DNA of 64,000 nt from an uncultured Aquimarina sp. GTDB lineage: Bacteria > Bacteroidota > Bacteroidia > Flavobacteriales > Flavobacteriaceae. Both the position numbers and the translations under genes were made by a program. Of this stretch, positions 21,179 through 30,946 are shown piece after piece. The notes beneath the pieces are model-generated. The model was not told where the DNA came from. It ran no database searches and saw only the letters and a list, made by a program, of their open reading frames with translations. The DNA lies in the NCBI RefSeq assembly GCF_947496855.1, contig NZ_CANMED010000007.1:124001-188000 (forward strand), read 5' to 3'. The stretch's first letter is position 1. Each line of letters begins with the position of its first letter.

Positions 21179-23677
21179 TTAATCTAATAATCCAAACTGT
21201 GAAAGGTGGTGATTCAAATGCTTTACATTCAATAATTCCCATTCAAACTTATTCATCTCTCCAAAAACTGCATTTTTTGTAATTGCATCTGGGTTTTCTT
21301 TGAAATAAGCTTCAAATTCATCCATCGCTTCTAGCAACTTTATTTGGGCTGTTGTCAAATCTTCATGAACCAACTCTTCTAATACTCCTTCTTTCATTAA
21401 AGGGTGTTTATGCCCCTTAGGCATTGGTTTATGATTATACACCATCTCTTGTACTTTTTCTAAATACTTTTCTGGTGTAGCAATCTCAAAATCCTGAATT
21501 TCTCCAGCACCAATCCTAATCGTTTTCTCTACGTGTTCTATCATATGCTGCGGAGTCATCATTCCCCACTTGGGCTTATCCTCTGCAGTTAACTTTGCTA
21601 AATATCCTTCAATATTTGATCGATTTACTTGTATAAATGGTGATTTCTTTTGTACCATTGTTAAAATTGTAGCGATAGCTGTTAATTCATCTTCTTGATC
21701 AAACACCTCTACAAACCATTTTACAATACCACTAGGTAATTCTTTACCACGATGGTCACGATCTATTTTTTGTTTACAGGTCAATCGTACGTAAACAGTG
21801 TCATTATGATAAATTGGACGTAAGAATCGACATTCTTCTAATCCATAATTAGCTGTTACTGGGCCTTTATTAGGATATACGAACAATCCTGCAGCCGCCG
21901 CAAGAATGAAATATCCATGAGCAGTACGTTTTTCGAAAATACTTCCTTCTAAAGAAGTAATATCTGTATGAGCATAAAAATGATCCCATGTCAGATTTCC
22001 AAAGTTTATAATATCTGTATCTGTTACTGTTCTCTTATGAGTTCTAAGAGAAATTCCTGGCTCAATGTCTTCCCAATAATATGCGAATGGATGTTTATCT
22101 GACTCTTTATATTTTGAATTTGCTTGATAAATTCCAGTAACTTCAGTTAAGGTTGTTGGTGTTCCTTGTATTGCACAACGCTGCATATAGTGCTTAATTC
22201 CTCGCATGCCTCCCATTTCTTCTCCTCCTCCAGCTCTTCCTGGCCCTCCATGTGTAAGCATTGGTAATGGCGAACCATGTCCTGTACTTTGTTTAGCATT
22301 TTCTCTATTACCAATCAAAATCCGTCCATGATGAGAAGCTGCCTCTACTACATATTCTTTAGCAATCTGATCGTCATATGTAAATATTGAGGATACTAAA
22401 GATCCTTTACCCATCTGAGATAAAGTAATTGCATCATCCAAACTCTCATAAGGCATAATGGTTGCTACCGGTCCAAAAGCTTCAATATTATGAACATTTG
22501 TATTTGTAAAAGGATTGTCTTCTCTCAATAACATTGGAGATACAAAAGCTCCTTTTTGAGCATCTGCTCCAACGGTCTCTATTTTATCTAAATTACCATA
22601 TACAATTTGTGCTGTTTTGGCAATTTCTGAAACGTTGTTTCTAAAACTTTCTACTTGCTGTCTACTAGCCAACGATCCCATTCTAACTTCTTTTAGCCTT
22701 GGATCTCCAATACTTACTTTATCAAGTTGTTTACCCAACGCTATTTGCACATCTTCGACTACAGCTGCTGGCACTATAATTCTACGAATGGCTGTACATT
22801 TCTGACCAGACTTTACAGTCATTTCTTTTCGAACTTCTTTGATAAACAAATCAAATTCTGGTGTCCCCGGTACTGCATCCTTACCTAAAATTGAAGCATT
22901 TAATGAATCTGCTTCCATGGTAAACGGCACAGATTCTTCTATCAATCTTGGATGTGCTTTTAATATTCTTCCTGTATGTGCCGAACCTGTAAAAGTTACT
23001 ACATCCTGAGACTCTACTGTATCTAGGATATTCTTTGTCATACCGCTTAATAACTGTAATGATCCTTCAGGAATAATACCTGAATCTATAATGACCCTTA
23101 CTACTGCCTCTGTTAAGTATGCTGTTTGCGGAGCTGGCAATACTACTGCTGGCATTCCTGCCATCCAATTAACAGCACATTTTTCTAACATTCCCCAAAT
23201 TGGGAAATTAAAGGCATTTATATGAACTGCTACTCCTCGTTTTGGAACTAATATATGGTGTGCCATAAATCTTCCTCCTCTCGACAAATCAATAGGATCT
23301 CCTTCTACATGATAGGATTGATTCGGAAATAATTTACGTAAGGATGCATTGGCAAAAAGATTTCCAAAACCTCCTTCTATATCAATCCAGCTATCTACAC
23401 GTGTTGCTCCAGATCGGTAACTCAATTCATAGAACTGTTCTTTTCTTTTAGTTAGATATAGTGCTAATGTCTTCAGCATATTCCCTCTTTCTTGAAAAGT
23501 CATTTTTCTTAATACCTCTCCACCTTTCGTCCTACCATAGTGCAAAACTTCAGGAATATCCAATCCTTCGGTTGTTGCTAATCCAATAGAATCTCCTGTA
23601 ACGGCATCGTGCATTACTAATCCATCTCCTGAACCGGTTGCCCATTTTCCATTTATATAGCTTTCTAGTGTTTTCAT
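21179..23677 (-). CDS. paaZ: Bifunctional oxepin-CoA hydrolase / aldehyde dehydrogenase with extra C-terminal DUF1569-like domain
   Basis: 832 aa, about 150 longer than E. coli PaaZ (681). Residues 1-515 are the aldehyde dehydrogenase (Cys in VKSGQKCTAIRR, Glu in FTMEADS). Residues about 540-685 are the MaoC-like hydratase that opens the oxepin ring (NFGNLTWDHFYAHTD, Asp/His pair). Residues about 695-832 form a DinB/DUF1569-like helical bundle (TPQHMIEHVEKTI ... NVKHLNHHLSQFGLL) with metal-type histidines. Three nt separate it from the upstream thiolase gene. Confidence 0.9.
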   Translation of the reverse strand: MKTLESYINGKWATGSGDGLVMHDAVTGDSIGLATTEGLDIPEVLHYGRTKGGEVLRKMTFQERGNMLKTLALYLTKRKEQFYELSYRSGATRVDSWIDIEGGFGNLFANASLRKLFPNQSYHVEGDPIDLSRGGRFMAHHILVPKRGVAVHINAFNFPIWGMLEKCAVNWMAGMPAVVLPAPQTAYLTEAVVRVIIDSGIIPEGSLQLLSGMTKNILDTVESQDVVTFTGSAHTGRILKAHPRLIEESVPFTMEADSLNASILGKDAVPGTPEFDLFIKEVRKEMTVKSGQKCTAIRRIIVPAAVVEDVQIALGKQLDKVSIGDPRLKEVRMGSLASRQQVESFRNNVSEIAKTAQIVYGNLDKIETVGADAQKGAFVSPMLLREDNPFTNTNVHNIEAFGPVATIMPYESLDDAITLSQMGKGSLVSSIFTYDDQIAKEYVVEAASHHGRILIGNRENAKQSTGHGSPLPMLTHGGPGRAGGGEEMGGMRGIKHYMQRCAIQGTPTTLTEVTGIYQANSKYKESDKHPFAYYWEDIEPGISLRTHKRTVTDTDIINFGNLTWDHFYAHTDITSLEGSIFEKRTAHGYFILAAAAGLFVYPNKGPVTANYGLEECRFLRPIYHNDTVYVRLTCKQKIDRDHRGKELPSGIVKWFVEVFDQEDELTAIATILTMVQKKSPFIQVNRSNIEGYLAKLTAEDKPKWGMMTPQHMIEHVEKTIRIGAGEIQDFEIATPEKYLEKVQEMVYNHKPMPKGHKHPLMKEGVLEELVHEDLTTAQIKLLEAMDEFEAYFKENPDAITKNAVFGEMNKFEWELLNVKHLNHHLSQFGLLD

Positions 23678-23680
23678 AAA

Positions 23681-24892
23681 TTACAGATTCGTGTTTTCTA
23701 TTACACAAGCATATCCTTGCCCCACACCTACACACATTGTGATCAAAGCATATCGTTTATTTTGTTGTTGTAATTCTAGTGCAGCTGAGTATGCAATTCT
23801 GGTTCCAGTTACTCCTAATGGATGTCCAATTGCAATGGATCCACCATTTGGATTAATTCTAGGATCGTTATCCTTTAACCCCCATTCTCTTATACATGCT
23901 AAGGCTTGAGAAGCAAATGCTTCATTTAATTCAATTACATCAATATCATCCATGGTGATGCCTGCTTTTTCTAACGCTTTATTAGAAGCCTGAACAGGCC
24001 CTATTCCCATTATTCTAGGTTCTACTCCCACAACTGCCGAACTTACAATTCTAGCTATTGTATTAAGTTTATATTTCTTAACAGCATCCTCAGAAGCTAT
24101 TATTGTTGCCGCAGCCCCATCATTTAGTCCAGATGCATTACCTGCAGTTACGCTTCCTTCTTTTTTGAAAGCTGGACGTAATTTGCCTAATATTTCTTTA
24201 GTAGTAGTTGGTTTGATAAATTCATCATGAGAAAATTTAATCGGATCTTTTTTTCTTTGTGGAATCTCGACAGTAGTAATTTCTTTCGCAAGTCTTCCTG
24301 ATTCCTGAGCTTTAGTAGCTTTCATCTGGCTCCAATATGCAAAAGCATCTTGATCCTCTCTAGATATTTTATATTTCTCTACCAAATTCTCTGCAGTAGT
24401 TCCCATTCCATCAGTTCCATATAACTCGTGCATTTTTTTATTTACAAAACGCCATCCAAAACTAGAATCATACATCTTGGAATCATTTCCGAAAGCTGAA
24501 GATGGTTTTGCAACTACATATGGGCCCCTCGTCATATTCTCTACTCCACCGGATATAAAAAGATCTCCATCTCCTGCTTTAATCGCACGATTAGCTTGCA
24601 CAATTGCCGACAAACCAGAGCTACACAAACGATTAATTGTTTCGCCAGGAACAGTAAATGGCAAACCTGCTAATAACAAGGACATTCTTGCTATATTACG
24701 ATTATCTTCTCCTGCTTGATTTGCGCATCCCATTATCACATCATCATAATCTTCTTTGGGAATATTTGGGTTTTTCTCTACTAATTCCCTGATCACTAAG
24801 GCTCCTAAATCATCTGTTCTTACAGTGGATAAAGTTCCTTTATAGCTTCCTATTGGAGTTCTTATTCCGTCTATTATATATGCTTCTTTCAT
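23681..24892 (-). CDS. paaJ: Thiolase (3-oxoadipyl-CoA/3-oxo-5,6-dehydrosuberyl-CoA thiolase)
   Basis: A 403-aa type II thiolase. The nucleophile Cys is in RLCSSGLSAIVQ (about residue 90), the catalytic His in GGSIAIGHPLG (about 357), and the second Cys in MCVGVGQG (about 387). Length and ENMTRGPYV motif fit the PaaJ/PcaF subgroup. It cleaves the pathway intermediates twice, releasing acetyl-CoA and finally succinyl-CoA. Start ATG 24892 gives the family-standard MKEAYIIDGIRTPIG. Confidence 0.9.
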   Translation of the reverse strand: MKEAYIIDGIRTPIGSYKGTLSTVRTDDLGALVIRELVEKNPNIPKEDYDDVIMGCANQAGEDNRNIARMSLLLAGLPFTVPGETINRLCSSGLSAIVQANRAIKAGDGDLFISGGVENMTRGPYVVAKPSSAFGNDSKMYDSSFGWRFVNKKMHELYGTDGMGTTAENLVEKYKISREDQDAFAYWSQMKATKAQESGRLAKEITTVEIPQRKKDPIKFSHDEFIKPTTTKEILGKLRPAFKKEGSVTAGNASGLNDGAAATIIASEDAVKKYKLNTIARIVSSAVVGVEPRIMGIGPVQASNKALEKAGITMDDIDVIELNEAFASQALACIREWGLKDNDPRINPNGGSIAIGHPLGVTGTRIAYSAALELQQQNKRYALITMCVGVGQGYACVIENTNL

Positions 24893-24934
24893 CTTGGTAT
24901 ACGCGTATCTGATTTTAGTACTTTAATTCCTATT

Positions 24935-25495
24935 TTATTCTTTCAGTTTTGCCGTTACTACTGATTTTTCAATTATCGGCAGATATTTGGACGCTTCTTT
25001 TTCTAAAAAATAAGAAGATATCATAATTGTTTTATCTCCAGCAGGAAAGGCATGCATCATCATTATTATTCTATCTCCAGTTTCACTTATTTTAAGTAAT
25101 TTTTCCATCAAAACTTTTTTACCTTGAAGTTCTATTTCTTCTAATTTTAAGGTTGTTATTCCGTCCTGAACTTTTGGTTTTTCTTCTGCTTGTTTTTTAA
25201 ATGATTCATATGAATCTGAGGCCAACATTTTCATAATCCCAGCAGTCCTTTCCTCATTTTCCTTATTAATTGCATTATCCACTACGAAAACAGTTTCGTC
25301 GACTTCCATCTCGATATTATCATTAAACACTTCATTAAGTCCTGTTTCTAATTCTTCTGGGGTAAAACCAATTTTTTCCTTAGCTGTCTCTAATTTTATC
25401 GGTTCGGTGCCTGGAAGAGTTTCTGTTTTTGATTTGGTATCTTTTCCGCAGGAAATAATTGATAAAAATAGTATTGCTATTAAAAATACTCTCAT
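24935..25495 (-). CDS. Hypothetical lipoprotein inside the paa operon
   Basis: 186 aa with a lipobox signal (ILFLSIISCGKD, Cys at about 17) and no sorting-repelling Asp at +2. The rest is a Glu/Lys-rich alpha/beta domain (ETVFVVDNAINKENEE, MMHAFPAGDKTIMISSYF) resembling small Bacteroidota lipoproteins of unknown function. Spacing to paaJ (42 bp) and paaI (33 bp) indicates co-transcription. A membrane lipoprotein is unusual in this cytosolic pathway. Confidence 0.6.
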   Translation of the reverse strand: MRVFLIAILFLSIISCGKDTKSKTETLPGTEPIKLETAKEKIGFTPEELETGLNEVFNDNIEMEVDETVFVVDNAINKENEERTAGIMKMLASDSYESFKKQAEEKPKVQDGITTLKLEEIELQGKKVLMEKLLKISETGDRIIMMMHAFPAGDKTIMISSYFLEKEASKYLPIIEKSVVTAKLKE

Positions 25496-25528
25496 CAGTT
25501 TATGCTTGTTAGTTTTATTACTAAATTT

Positions 25529-25936
25529 CTATTCCCAATCTTTATTGGTTCTATATACGACTCCTTTAAAAAGCGCCACCATTTGTCCTCCACGTTTTAC
25601 TTCTACAATATTAAAACCAATTTTAGTTTTTACTATATCAGTCACTGCTTCTGCTGTTAAATAATCTCCTTCTTCTAATGCTTCGATATGATTAATCGAA
25701 GTTTCTATAGAAACGGCATACTTACCATGAGTATTTGCTGAAAAACCAAATGCTGTATCTGCCAGACTGTATGATATTCCGCCGTGAGCTTTACCCATAC
25801 TATTCAGCATTTCTTTTCGGATTGTCATCCCTACTTTACATCTTCCTTTTTCTACCTCTAAAACCTCAATACCTAACCACTGACTAAAAGCGTCTTGACT
25901 AAGCATTTTTACAGGTATGTTTTTCGATTCAATCAT
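25529..25936 (-). CDS. paaI: Hotdog-fold thioesterase PaaI
   Basis: A 135-aa single hotdog domain. The active-site segment GKAHGGISYSLADTAFGF contains the conserved Asp and the His-Gly-Gly turn of the PaaI family. It hydrolyses ring-hydroxylated phenylacetyl-CoA dead-end products to recycle CoA. Located between the lipoprotein and paaH with 9 bp to the latter. Confidence 0.92.
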   Translation of the reverse strand: MIESKNIPVKMLSQDAFSQWLGIEVLEVEKGRCKVGMTIRKEMLNSMGKAHGGISYSLADTAFGFSANTHGKYAVSIETSINHIEALEEGDYLTAEAVTDIVKTKIGFNIVEVKRGGQMVALFKGVVYRTNKDWE

Positions 25937-25945
25937 ATACTTAAA

Positions 25946-27163
25946 TTAATTATCAATAACTGATATCGAATTAAAGAAATTACGATTTTCTCTTTCCATT
26001 GTTCTTAATAACGGACTACAGCGATACCGGTCTTCTCTATATTCATTGTAAAGCTTATCTAATTTATTAACGCACCAATCGATTCCTTTTTTATCTGCCC
26101 AAGACAGTAAACCCTCAGGGTAGTTAACACCTTTGGTCATTGCATTATCAATATCCTCTGCAGAAGCTATATTCCAGAATAAAGCATCGGCCGCTTCATT
26201 AATTAACATAACTAATACACGATTATAGATATATTGAGAGAGTTCTTCTTTAGATAACTTCTCAGCTCCATTTGCAATGACGGAGCTATCTATATTCTGA
26301 GAAATTATTTTACCTTGTTCATTGTACTTGTAATATCCTTTCCCTGATTTTCTTCCCAGATACCCTGCTTCTGACAACCTTTTTTGTGTAAATGATGGTT
26401 TGTATCTAGGATCGTAATAGAAGGCTTCAAAAACTGTTTCGGTTACTGTATAATTCACATCATTACCTATGAAATCCATCAGCTCAAAAGGCCCCATTTT
26501 AAACCCTCCCAATTCCTTTAGACTAGCATCGATTGTTGCTAAGTCAGCTAGTCCTTCTTCATATATACGAAGTGACTCTCCATAAAAAGGTCTGGCTACA
26601 CGATTTACGATAAACCCAGGCGTATCTTTAGCAATTGCCACTATTTTTCCCCAATCTTTTATGATATCAACAGTTTTATTTTTTACTAAATCAGATGTTT
26701 GTATGGCTGGTATAACTTCTACCAACTTCATTAATGGAGCTGGATTAAAGAAGTGAATTCCGATACAACGTTCCGGTTTTTTTAAAGAAGATGCGATTGA
26801 AGCAATAGATAATGAGGATGTATTGGAAGCTATAATAGTATCTTCAGAAACATAGTTTTCTAATTCTGAAAATACTTTCTTCTTAATTTCTAAATTTTCA
26901 ATGATCGCCTCAATAGTAAGATTGGTATCTCCTAGTTCTTGCAGTGTACTTACATAAGAGATATTGGTTTGAATTCGATTTTTTTCTATCTCATCTATTC
27001 TTCCTTTTTCAATCAAACGAGAAAGAATTTTTTCCAGAGATTTTTTACTCTTGTCAAGAGCTTCTTCCTTTGTATCAAAAACTTTTACTTTACAACCAGC
27101 AGTAGCTGCTACTTGTGCAATACCGCTTCCCATTGTCCCGGACCCTATTACGCCTACGATCAT
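25946..27163 (-). CDS. paaH: 3-hydroxyadipyl-CoA dehydrogenase
   Basis: 405 aa. An N-terminal NAD-binding Rossmann domain starts at residue 3 (GVIGSGTMGSGIAQ), the catalytic His is in CIGIHFFNPAPLMKLVE, then comes the first 3HCDH C-terminal domain (FIVNRVARPFYGES) and a second copy of the helical domain (about 300-390, VLMLINEAADALF). It is shorter than the 475-aa E. coli enzyme. It oxidises 3-hydroxyadipyl-CoA to 3-oxoadipyl-CoA. A 205-bp gap without a gene separates it from paaG, so a second promoter is possible. Confidence 0.9.
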   Translation of the reverse strand: MIVGVIGSGTMGSGIAQVAATAGCKVKVFDTKEEALDKSKKSLEKILSRLIEKGRIDEIEKNRIQTNISYVSTLQELGDTNLTIEAIIENLEIKKKVFSELENYVSEDTIIASNTSSLSIASIASSLKKPERCIGIHFFNPAPLMKLVEVIPAIQTSDLVKNKTVDIIKDWGKIVAIAKDTPGFIVNRVARPFYGESLRIYEEGLADLATIDASLKELGGFKMGPFELMDFIGNDVNYTVTETVFEAFYYDPRYKPSFTQKRLSEAGYLGRKSGKGYYKYNEQGKIISQNIDSSVIANGAEKLSKEELSQYIYNRVLVMLINEAADALFWNIASAEDIDNAMTKGVNYPEGLLSWADKKGIDWCVNKLDKLYNEYREDRYRCSPLLRTMERENRNFFNSISVIDN

Positions 27164-27368
27164 AACTAATTTTGAGTATTGAATGTCTAATACAGAATAT
27201 CGAAGTTGTTGATTTCGACTAGCTAAAAAACATTTATTTATTTATTTTTACTTTGCGAAGTTCGAATGCTAGAAACAAAAATCTCAATAAGTTCATTATT
27301 ATTTTTCATTCACAATCAAGCTCTACTTCATCATTGGATATTCTTCTATTCAATATCCTAGACTTTTT

Positions 27369-28148
27369 CTATTTTCCTTTAAAAACTGGTTTTCTTTTTT
27401 CTATAAAAGCTTTAACACCTTCTGCATAATCTTCGCTTTCTGCTGCTTCTATTTGCAAATCAGATTCTATTACCAATTGTTGATCTAGGTTATTCACCAT
27501 GGATTGGTTTAGCAATCTTTTAGTCAACCCTAATGCTTTAGTTGGCATTTGAGCAACTCTAGAAGCAAGTTTCAGCACTTCTTCTTCGAACGTATCGATG
27601 GGAAATACTTTATATAACATTCCTAATTCTTCTGCTTGTTTTGCATTTATCTTGTCTCCTAACATCATCAATGCGGATGCTTTTTGAAAACCAATCAATC
27701 TTGGTAGAAAAAAAGTCCCTGCACTATCAGGAATCAATCCAATTTTACTAAATGCCTGAATAAATGATGCTGCTTCTGATGCTGCCACTATATCGCAAGC
27801 TAAGGCCAAATTGGCTCCTGCACCAGCAGCAACTCCATTAACTGCTGCTATAATCGGTTTTTCAATACTTCGTATTTTTTTTACAATTGGATTGTAATGT
27901 TCTTCCAATATTTTTCTGAAACCAGGATTCAATTCAGGGGAAGTAACTTCTTTTAGATCCTGGCCTGCACAAAATGCTTTACCGCTACCTGTAAGAACTA
28001 TTGCCCTAACTTCATCATTAGTTTCACATAAGTCTAATGTATCTTGCAACCTTAATGCCATCTCTCGATTGAAACTATTAAAAGATTCAGGCCTGTTTAA
28101 TGTGACTTTGGCAATTCCGTTTTGTATTTCTAATTCTATTGAGTTCAC
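27369..28148 (-). CDS. paaG: 1,2-epoxyphenylacetyl-CoA isomerase
   Basis: A 259-aa crotonase-fold enzyme. Oxyanion motifs are GKAFCAGQDLKEV and NGVAAGAGANLALACDIV, and the catalytic Asp region is KIGLIPDSAGTFFLPRL, characteristic of PaaG rather than hydratases. It converts the ring epoxide to the seven-membered oxepin-CoA, the substrate of PaaZ. 31 bp from paaD. Confidence 0.92.
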   Translation of the reverse strand: MNSIELEIQNGIAKVTLNRPESFNSFNREMALRLQDTLDLCETNDEVRAIVLTGSGKAFCAGQDLKEVTSPELNPGFRKILEEHYNPIVKKIRSIEKPIIAAVNGVAAGAGANLALACDIVAASEAASFIQAFSKIGLIPDSAGTFFLPRLIGFQKASALMMLGDKINAKQAEELGMLYKVFPIDTFEEEVLKLASRVAQMPTKALGLTKRLLNQSMVNNLDQQLVIESDLQIEAAESEDYAEGVKAFIEKRKPVFKGK

Positions 28149-28179
28149 AAGTATATCTTTAATTAAAAAATTGAAATTT

Positions 28180-28683
28180 TTATTTTAAACATTTAAAATA
28201 ATCAAACGGTTCTAGACAATCATCACATTGGAATAAGGCTTTACATGCTGTAGAACCAAATTGACTTATCATTTTGGTATTCGTAGACCCACATTGCGGA
28301 CATTTTACTATTTTTTTATTTCCTAGTAACGCTTCTTTATCCGCATCTTCTTCTAAAGGTGCCGCTATTCCATATTCTTCAAGAGCTTTTCTACCTCTAG
28401 GGGTAATCCAATCTGTAGTCCAAGCTGGTGCTAGTACTAAGAATACTTTGGCATTAATATTTTCTTGTTTAAAAGCATTGACAATATCATCACCAATCAC
28501 ATCCATTGCAGGACATCCACTATATGTTGGTGTTATTGTAATCTTGACAATATCATTAACCATTTGAGCAGATCGTACAACTCCCATATCCATAATGGAT
28601 AACACTGGGATTTCCGGATCACTAACTTTCTCAAGAATCGAGACTAATTTTGGGTCAATATGTTGTTCAATTTCTATTGTCAT
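28180..28683 (-). CDS. paaD: Phenylacetyl-CoA epoxidase maturation subunit PaaD
   Basis: 167 aa. An N-terminal MIP18/DUF59 domain (LEKVSDPEIPVLSIMDMGVV, about 16-90) of Fe-S assembly type is followed by a C-terminal zinc ribbon with CPQCGS ... CDDCLEPFDYFKC (about 137-166). Needed for activity of the PaaABCE multicomponent oxygenase, probably for its Fe-S cluster. Confidence 0.92.
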   Translation of the reverse strand: MTIEIEQHIDPKLVSILEKVSDPEIPVLSIMDMGVVRSAQMVNDIVKITITPTYSGCPAMDVIGDDIVNAFKQENINAKVFLVLAPAWTTDWITPRGRKALEEYGIAAPLEEDADKEALLGNKKIVKCPQCGSTNTKMISQFGSTACKALFQCDDCLEPFDYFKCLK

Positions 28684-28751
28684 TTTGTTTTAAAAAATTG
28701 ATTTCGAAATAACCCTTCAAAATGCTTCGGGTAGAATTATTTAAGTTTTTA

Positions 28752-29507
28752 TTACCACTTCATATTAGGGTAGGTACGTTGCATGTATTGTAAATCCGAG
28801 AGCAGGTATCCCATATGTTCACTATGCACTCCTTCTTTTCCTCCTTTTCTAAACCACTTAAGTTCGGGAACTATTAAAGTAGCTTCTTCTAAAACTTCTA
28901 TAACTATTTGGTAATACTTTTCCTTTAAGAGACTAACGTCCGCTCCAGCTCCTGACTCAATAATACTTTTATCCTCTTCTGTTAGCTGAAATAACTCGTC
29001 TGTAAATTTCCAAAGATCATTTACTGCTTCCTGAACTTTCTGGCGACTCACTTCTGTACCTCCACCTAATCTTTTTATCCAATCAGAAGAAAAGCGCTGA
29101 TGATAGCTTACCTCTTTGATTGCTTTCTTTGCTATTGCTGAAAGCGTTATGTCTTTACTATTTTGTAGTTCCTGTAATAATAACAAATGGAATACATCGT
29201 AAAAAAACTGGCGTGTAATCACATATCCAAAATGATTGTTTGGTTGTTCCACTAAAAGAACATTTTTATACTGTCTTTCAGTTCGTAGAAAAGCTATATC
29301 ATCTTCAGTAATATTTTCTCCAGTTAATTGAGCAGCATACTGATAATAACTACGTGTTTGTCCTAGTAGATCTAACGCCATATTAGTACAAGCAATATCA
29401 GTTTCTAAACTTGGACCATGACCACATAACTCAGAGAGACGCTGTCCTAATATCAAAGCATTATCAGCAATCCCGTATATATATTGTATTAAATTTTCTT
29501 TTTTCAT
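28752..29507 (-). CDS. paaC: Phenylacetyl-CoA 1,2-epoxidase subunit PaaC
   Basis: A 251-aa all-helical ferritin-like protein that forms the structural heterodimer with PaaA. Motifs ELCGHGPSLETDIACTNMALDL and YHQRFSSDWIKRLGGGTE are typical. The diiron ligands are incomplete, as expected for the non-catalytic subunit. 70 bp from paaB. Confidence 0.92.
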   Translation of the reverse strand: MKKENLIQYIYGIADNALILGQRLSELCGHGPSLETDIACTNMALDLLGQTRSYYQYAAQLTGENITEDDIAFLRTERQYKNVLLVEQPNNHFGYVITRQFFYDVFHLLLLQELQNSKDITLSAIAKKAIKEVSYHQRFSSDWIKRLGGGTEVSRQKVQEAVNDLWKFTDELFQLTEEDKSIIESGAGADVSLLKEKYYQIVIEVLEEATLIVPELKWFRKGGKEGVHSEHMGYLLSDLQYMQRTYPNMKW

Positions 29508-29577
29508 TTTTGAAAGTTTACTTTTTTAAGCATTTAGCTACCTTCTACTCCGTTCAGGATGAATATGCTATCACTAA

Positions 29578-29862
29578 TCACATGTGTTTTACCTCATCAG
29601 GTAAGGTATAAAAAGTAGGATGTCTATATACTTTATCTTGAGCAGGTTCAAATAATTCTCCATTGTTTTCTGGATTAGAAGCAGTGACATTTTTTGACTC
29701 TACCACCCATATACTAACTCCTTCGCTTCTGCGAGTATAAACGTCTCTTGCATTCTCTAAAGCCATTTCCGCATCAGCAGCACGTATGCTTCCGAAGTGG
29801 CGATGTTCTAGTCCATTTTTACTTCTAACGAAGACTTCCCAAAGTGGCCAGTTTTTTTTCAT
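29578..29862 (-). CDS. paaB: Phenylacetyl-CoA 1,2-epoxidase subunit PaaB
   Basis: 94 aa, full family length. It begins KKNWPLWEVFVRSKNGLEHRH, with the conserved HFGSIRAADAEMALENARD helix and the end YRHPTFYTLPDEVKHM. PaaB bridges PaaAC heterodimers in the epoxidase complex. Confidence 0.93.
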   Translation of the reverse strand: MKKNWPLWEVFVRSKNGLEHRHFGSIRAADAEMALENARDVYTRRSEGVSIWVVESKNVTASNPENNGELFEPAQDKVYRHPTFYTLPDEVKHM

Positions 29863-29919
29863 ATCTAATATACCCCCATAATTAACTCTTTCCAGAAAGA
29901 GGAACTGAGGAACTTTTTT

Positions 29920-30876
29920 TTAAATTGCTTTCTTTATTTTATTCTTCTGTTGTTTATCTGCGTATGCCATTGCAGCATCACGAACCCATTCACCTTCGTT
30001 CCAGGCATCTACTCTTGCAGATAATCTTTCTTCATTACAAGGACCGTGACCTTTAACCACCTGCCAGAATTCATCCCAATCAATTTCGCCAAAATCATAA
30101 TGTTTTGTTTCCTCATTCCATTTTAACTTAGAATCTGGAACAGTTAACCCAATAAGATCGGCTTGTGGAACCGTTTGGTCTATAAACTGTTGGCGAAGTT
30201 CATCATTAGTCTTACGCTTGAGTTTCCATTTCATTGATTGTTCGGTATGCACTGACTCTGCATCTGTAGGACCTAACATCATTAAAGATGGCCACCACCA
30301 ACGGTTTAATGCATCTTGCGCCATTTCTTTTTGTTCAGGTGTACCCTTTGCCAATGTCATCATAATTTCATATCCCTGACGTTGATGAAAGCTTTCTTCT
30401 TTGCATACGCGAATCATTGCCCTTGCGTATGGTCCATATGAGGTACTACAAAGAGGAACCTGGTTAATGATCGCTGCACCATCTACTAACCAACCAATTG
30501 CTCCTATATCAGCCCACGTTAATGTTGGATAATTAAAAATACTAGAATATTTCGCTTTCCCTGTATGTAATTGTTCATAAAGTTCTTCTCTAGAAATACC
30601 TAAAGTCTCACATGCGCTGTATAGATACAATCCGTGTCCAGCTTCATCCTGAACCTTAGCTAATAAAGCCACTTTACGTCTTAATGAAGGCGCTCTGGAT
30701 ATCCAGTTCCCTTCTGGTAGCATACCTACTATTTCAGAATGTGCATGCTGCGATATCTGCCTGATGTGGGTCTTTCGATACTTCTCAGGCATCCAATCTT
30801 TTGGTTCGATTTTTTCGTCTCTGGCGATTCTCTGCTCAAAGATTTCTTCAAGGTTTTTTATTTCTTTTTCACTCAT
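29920..30876 (-). CDS. paaA: Phenylacetyl-CoA 1,2-epoxidase catalytic subunit PaaA
   Basis: A 318-aa ferritin-like oxygenase. Diiron ligands are seen in QDEAGHGLYLYSACE and CKEESFHQRQGYEIM; substrate-side motifs include HAHSEIVGMLPEGNWI. It inserts oxygen into the ring of phenylacetyl-CoA. It is second in the operon after paaE; elsewhere paaA is often first, but this order (E-A-B-C-D) keeps the complex genes together. Confidence 0.94.
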   Translation of the reverse strand: MSEKEIKNLEEIFEQRIARDEKIEPKDWMPEKYRKTHIRQISQHAHSEIVGMLPEGNWISRAPSLRRKVALLAKVQDEAGHGLYLYSACETLGISREELYEQLHTGKAKYSSIFNYPTLTWADIGAIGWLVDGAAIINQVPLCSTSYGPYARAMIRVCKEESFHQRQGYEIMMTLAKGTPEQKEMAQDALNRWWWPSLMMLGPTDAESVHTEQSMKWKLKRKTNDELRQQFIDQTVPQADLIGLTVPDSKLKWNEETKHYDFGEIDWDEFWQVVKGHGPCNEERLSARVDAWNEGEWVRDAAMAYADKQQKNKIKKAI

Positions 30877-30946
30877 AACAACTATACCTTACATTTCCTA
30901 ACTATCTTAAAAAGCATTCAGTCATCAAGGGTTTTATTACGTTAAA

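Noticed and set aside
25497..25520. Third PaaR-type operator (TTGTTAGTTTT) before the lipoprotein gene
   Set aside because: Only one half-site matches; the other arm is not present.
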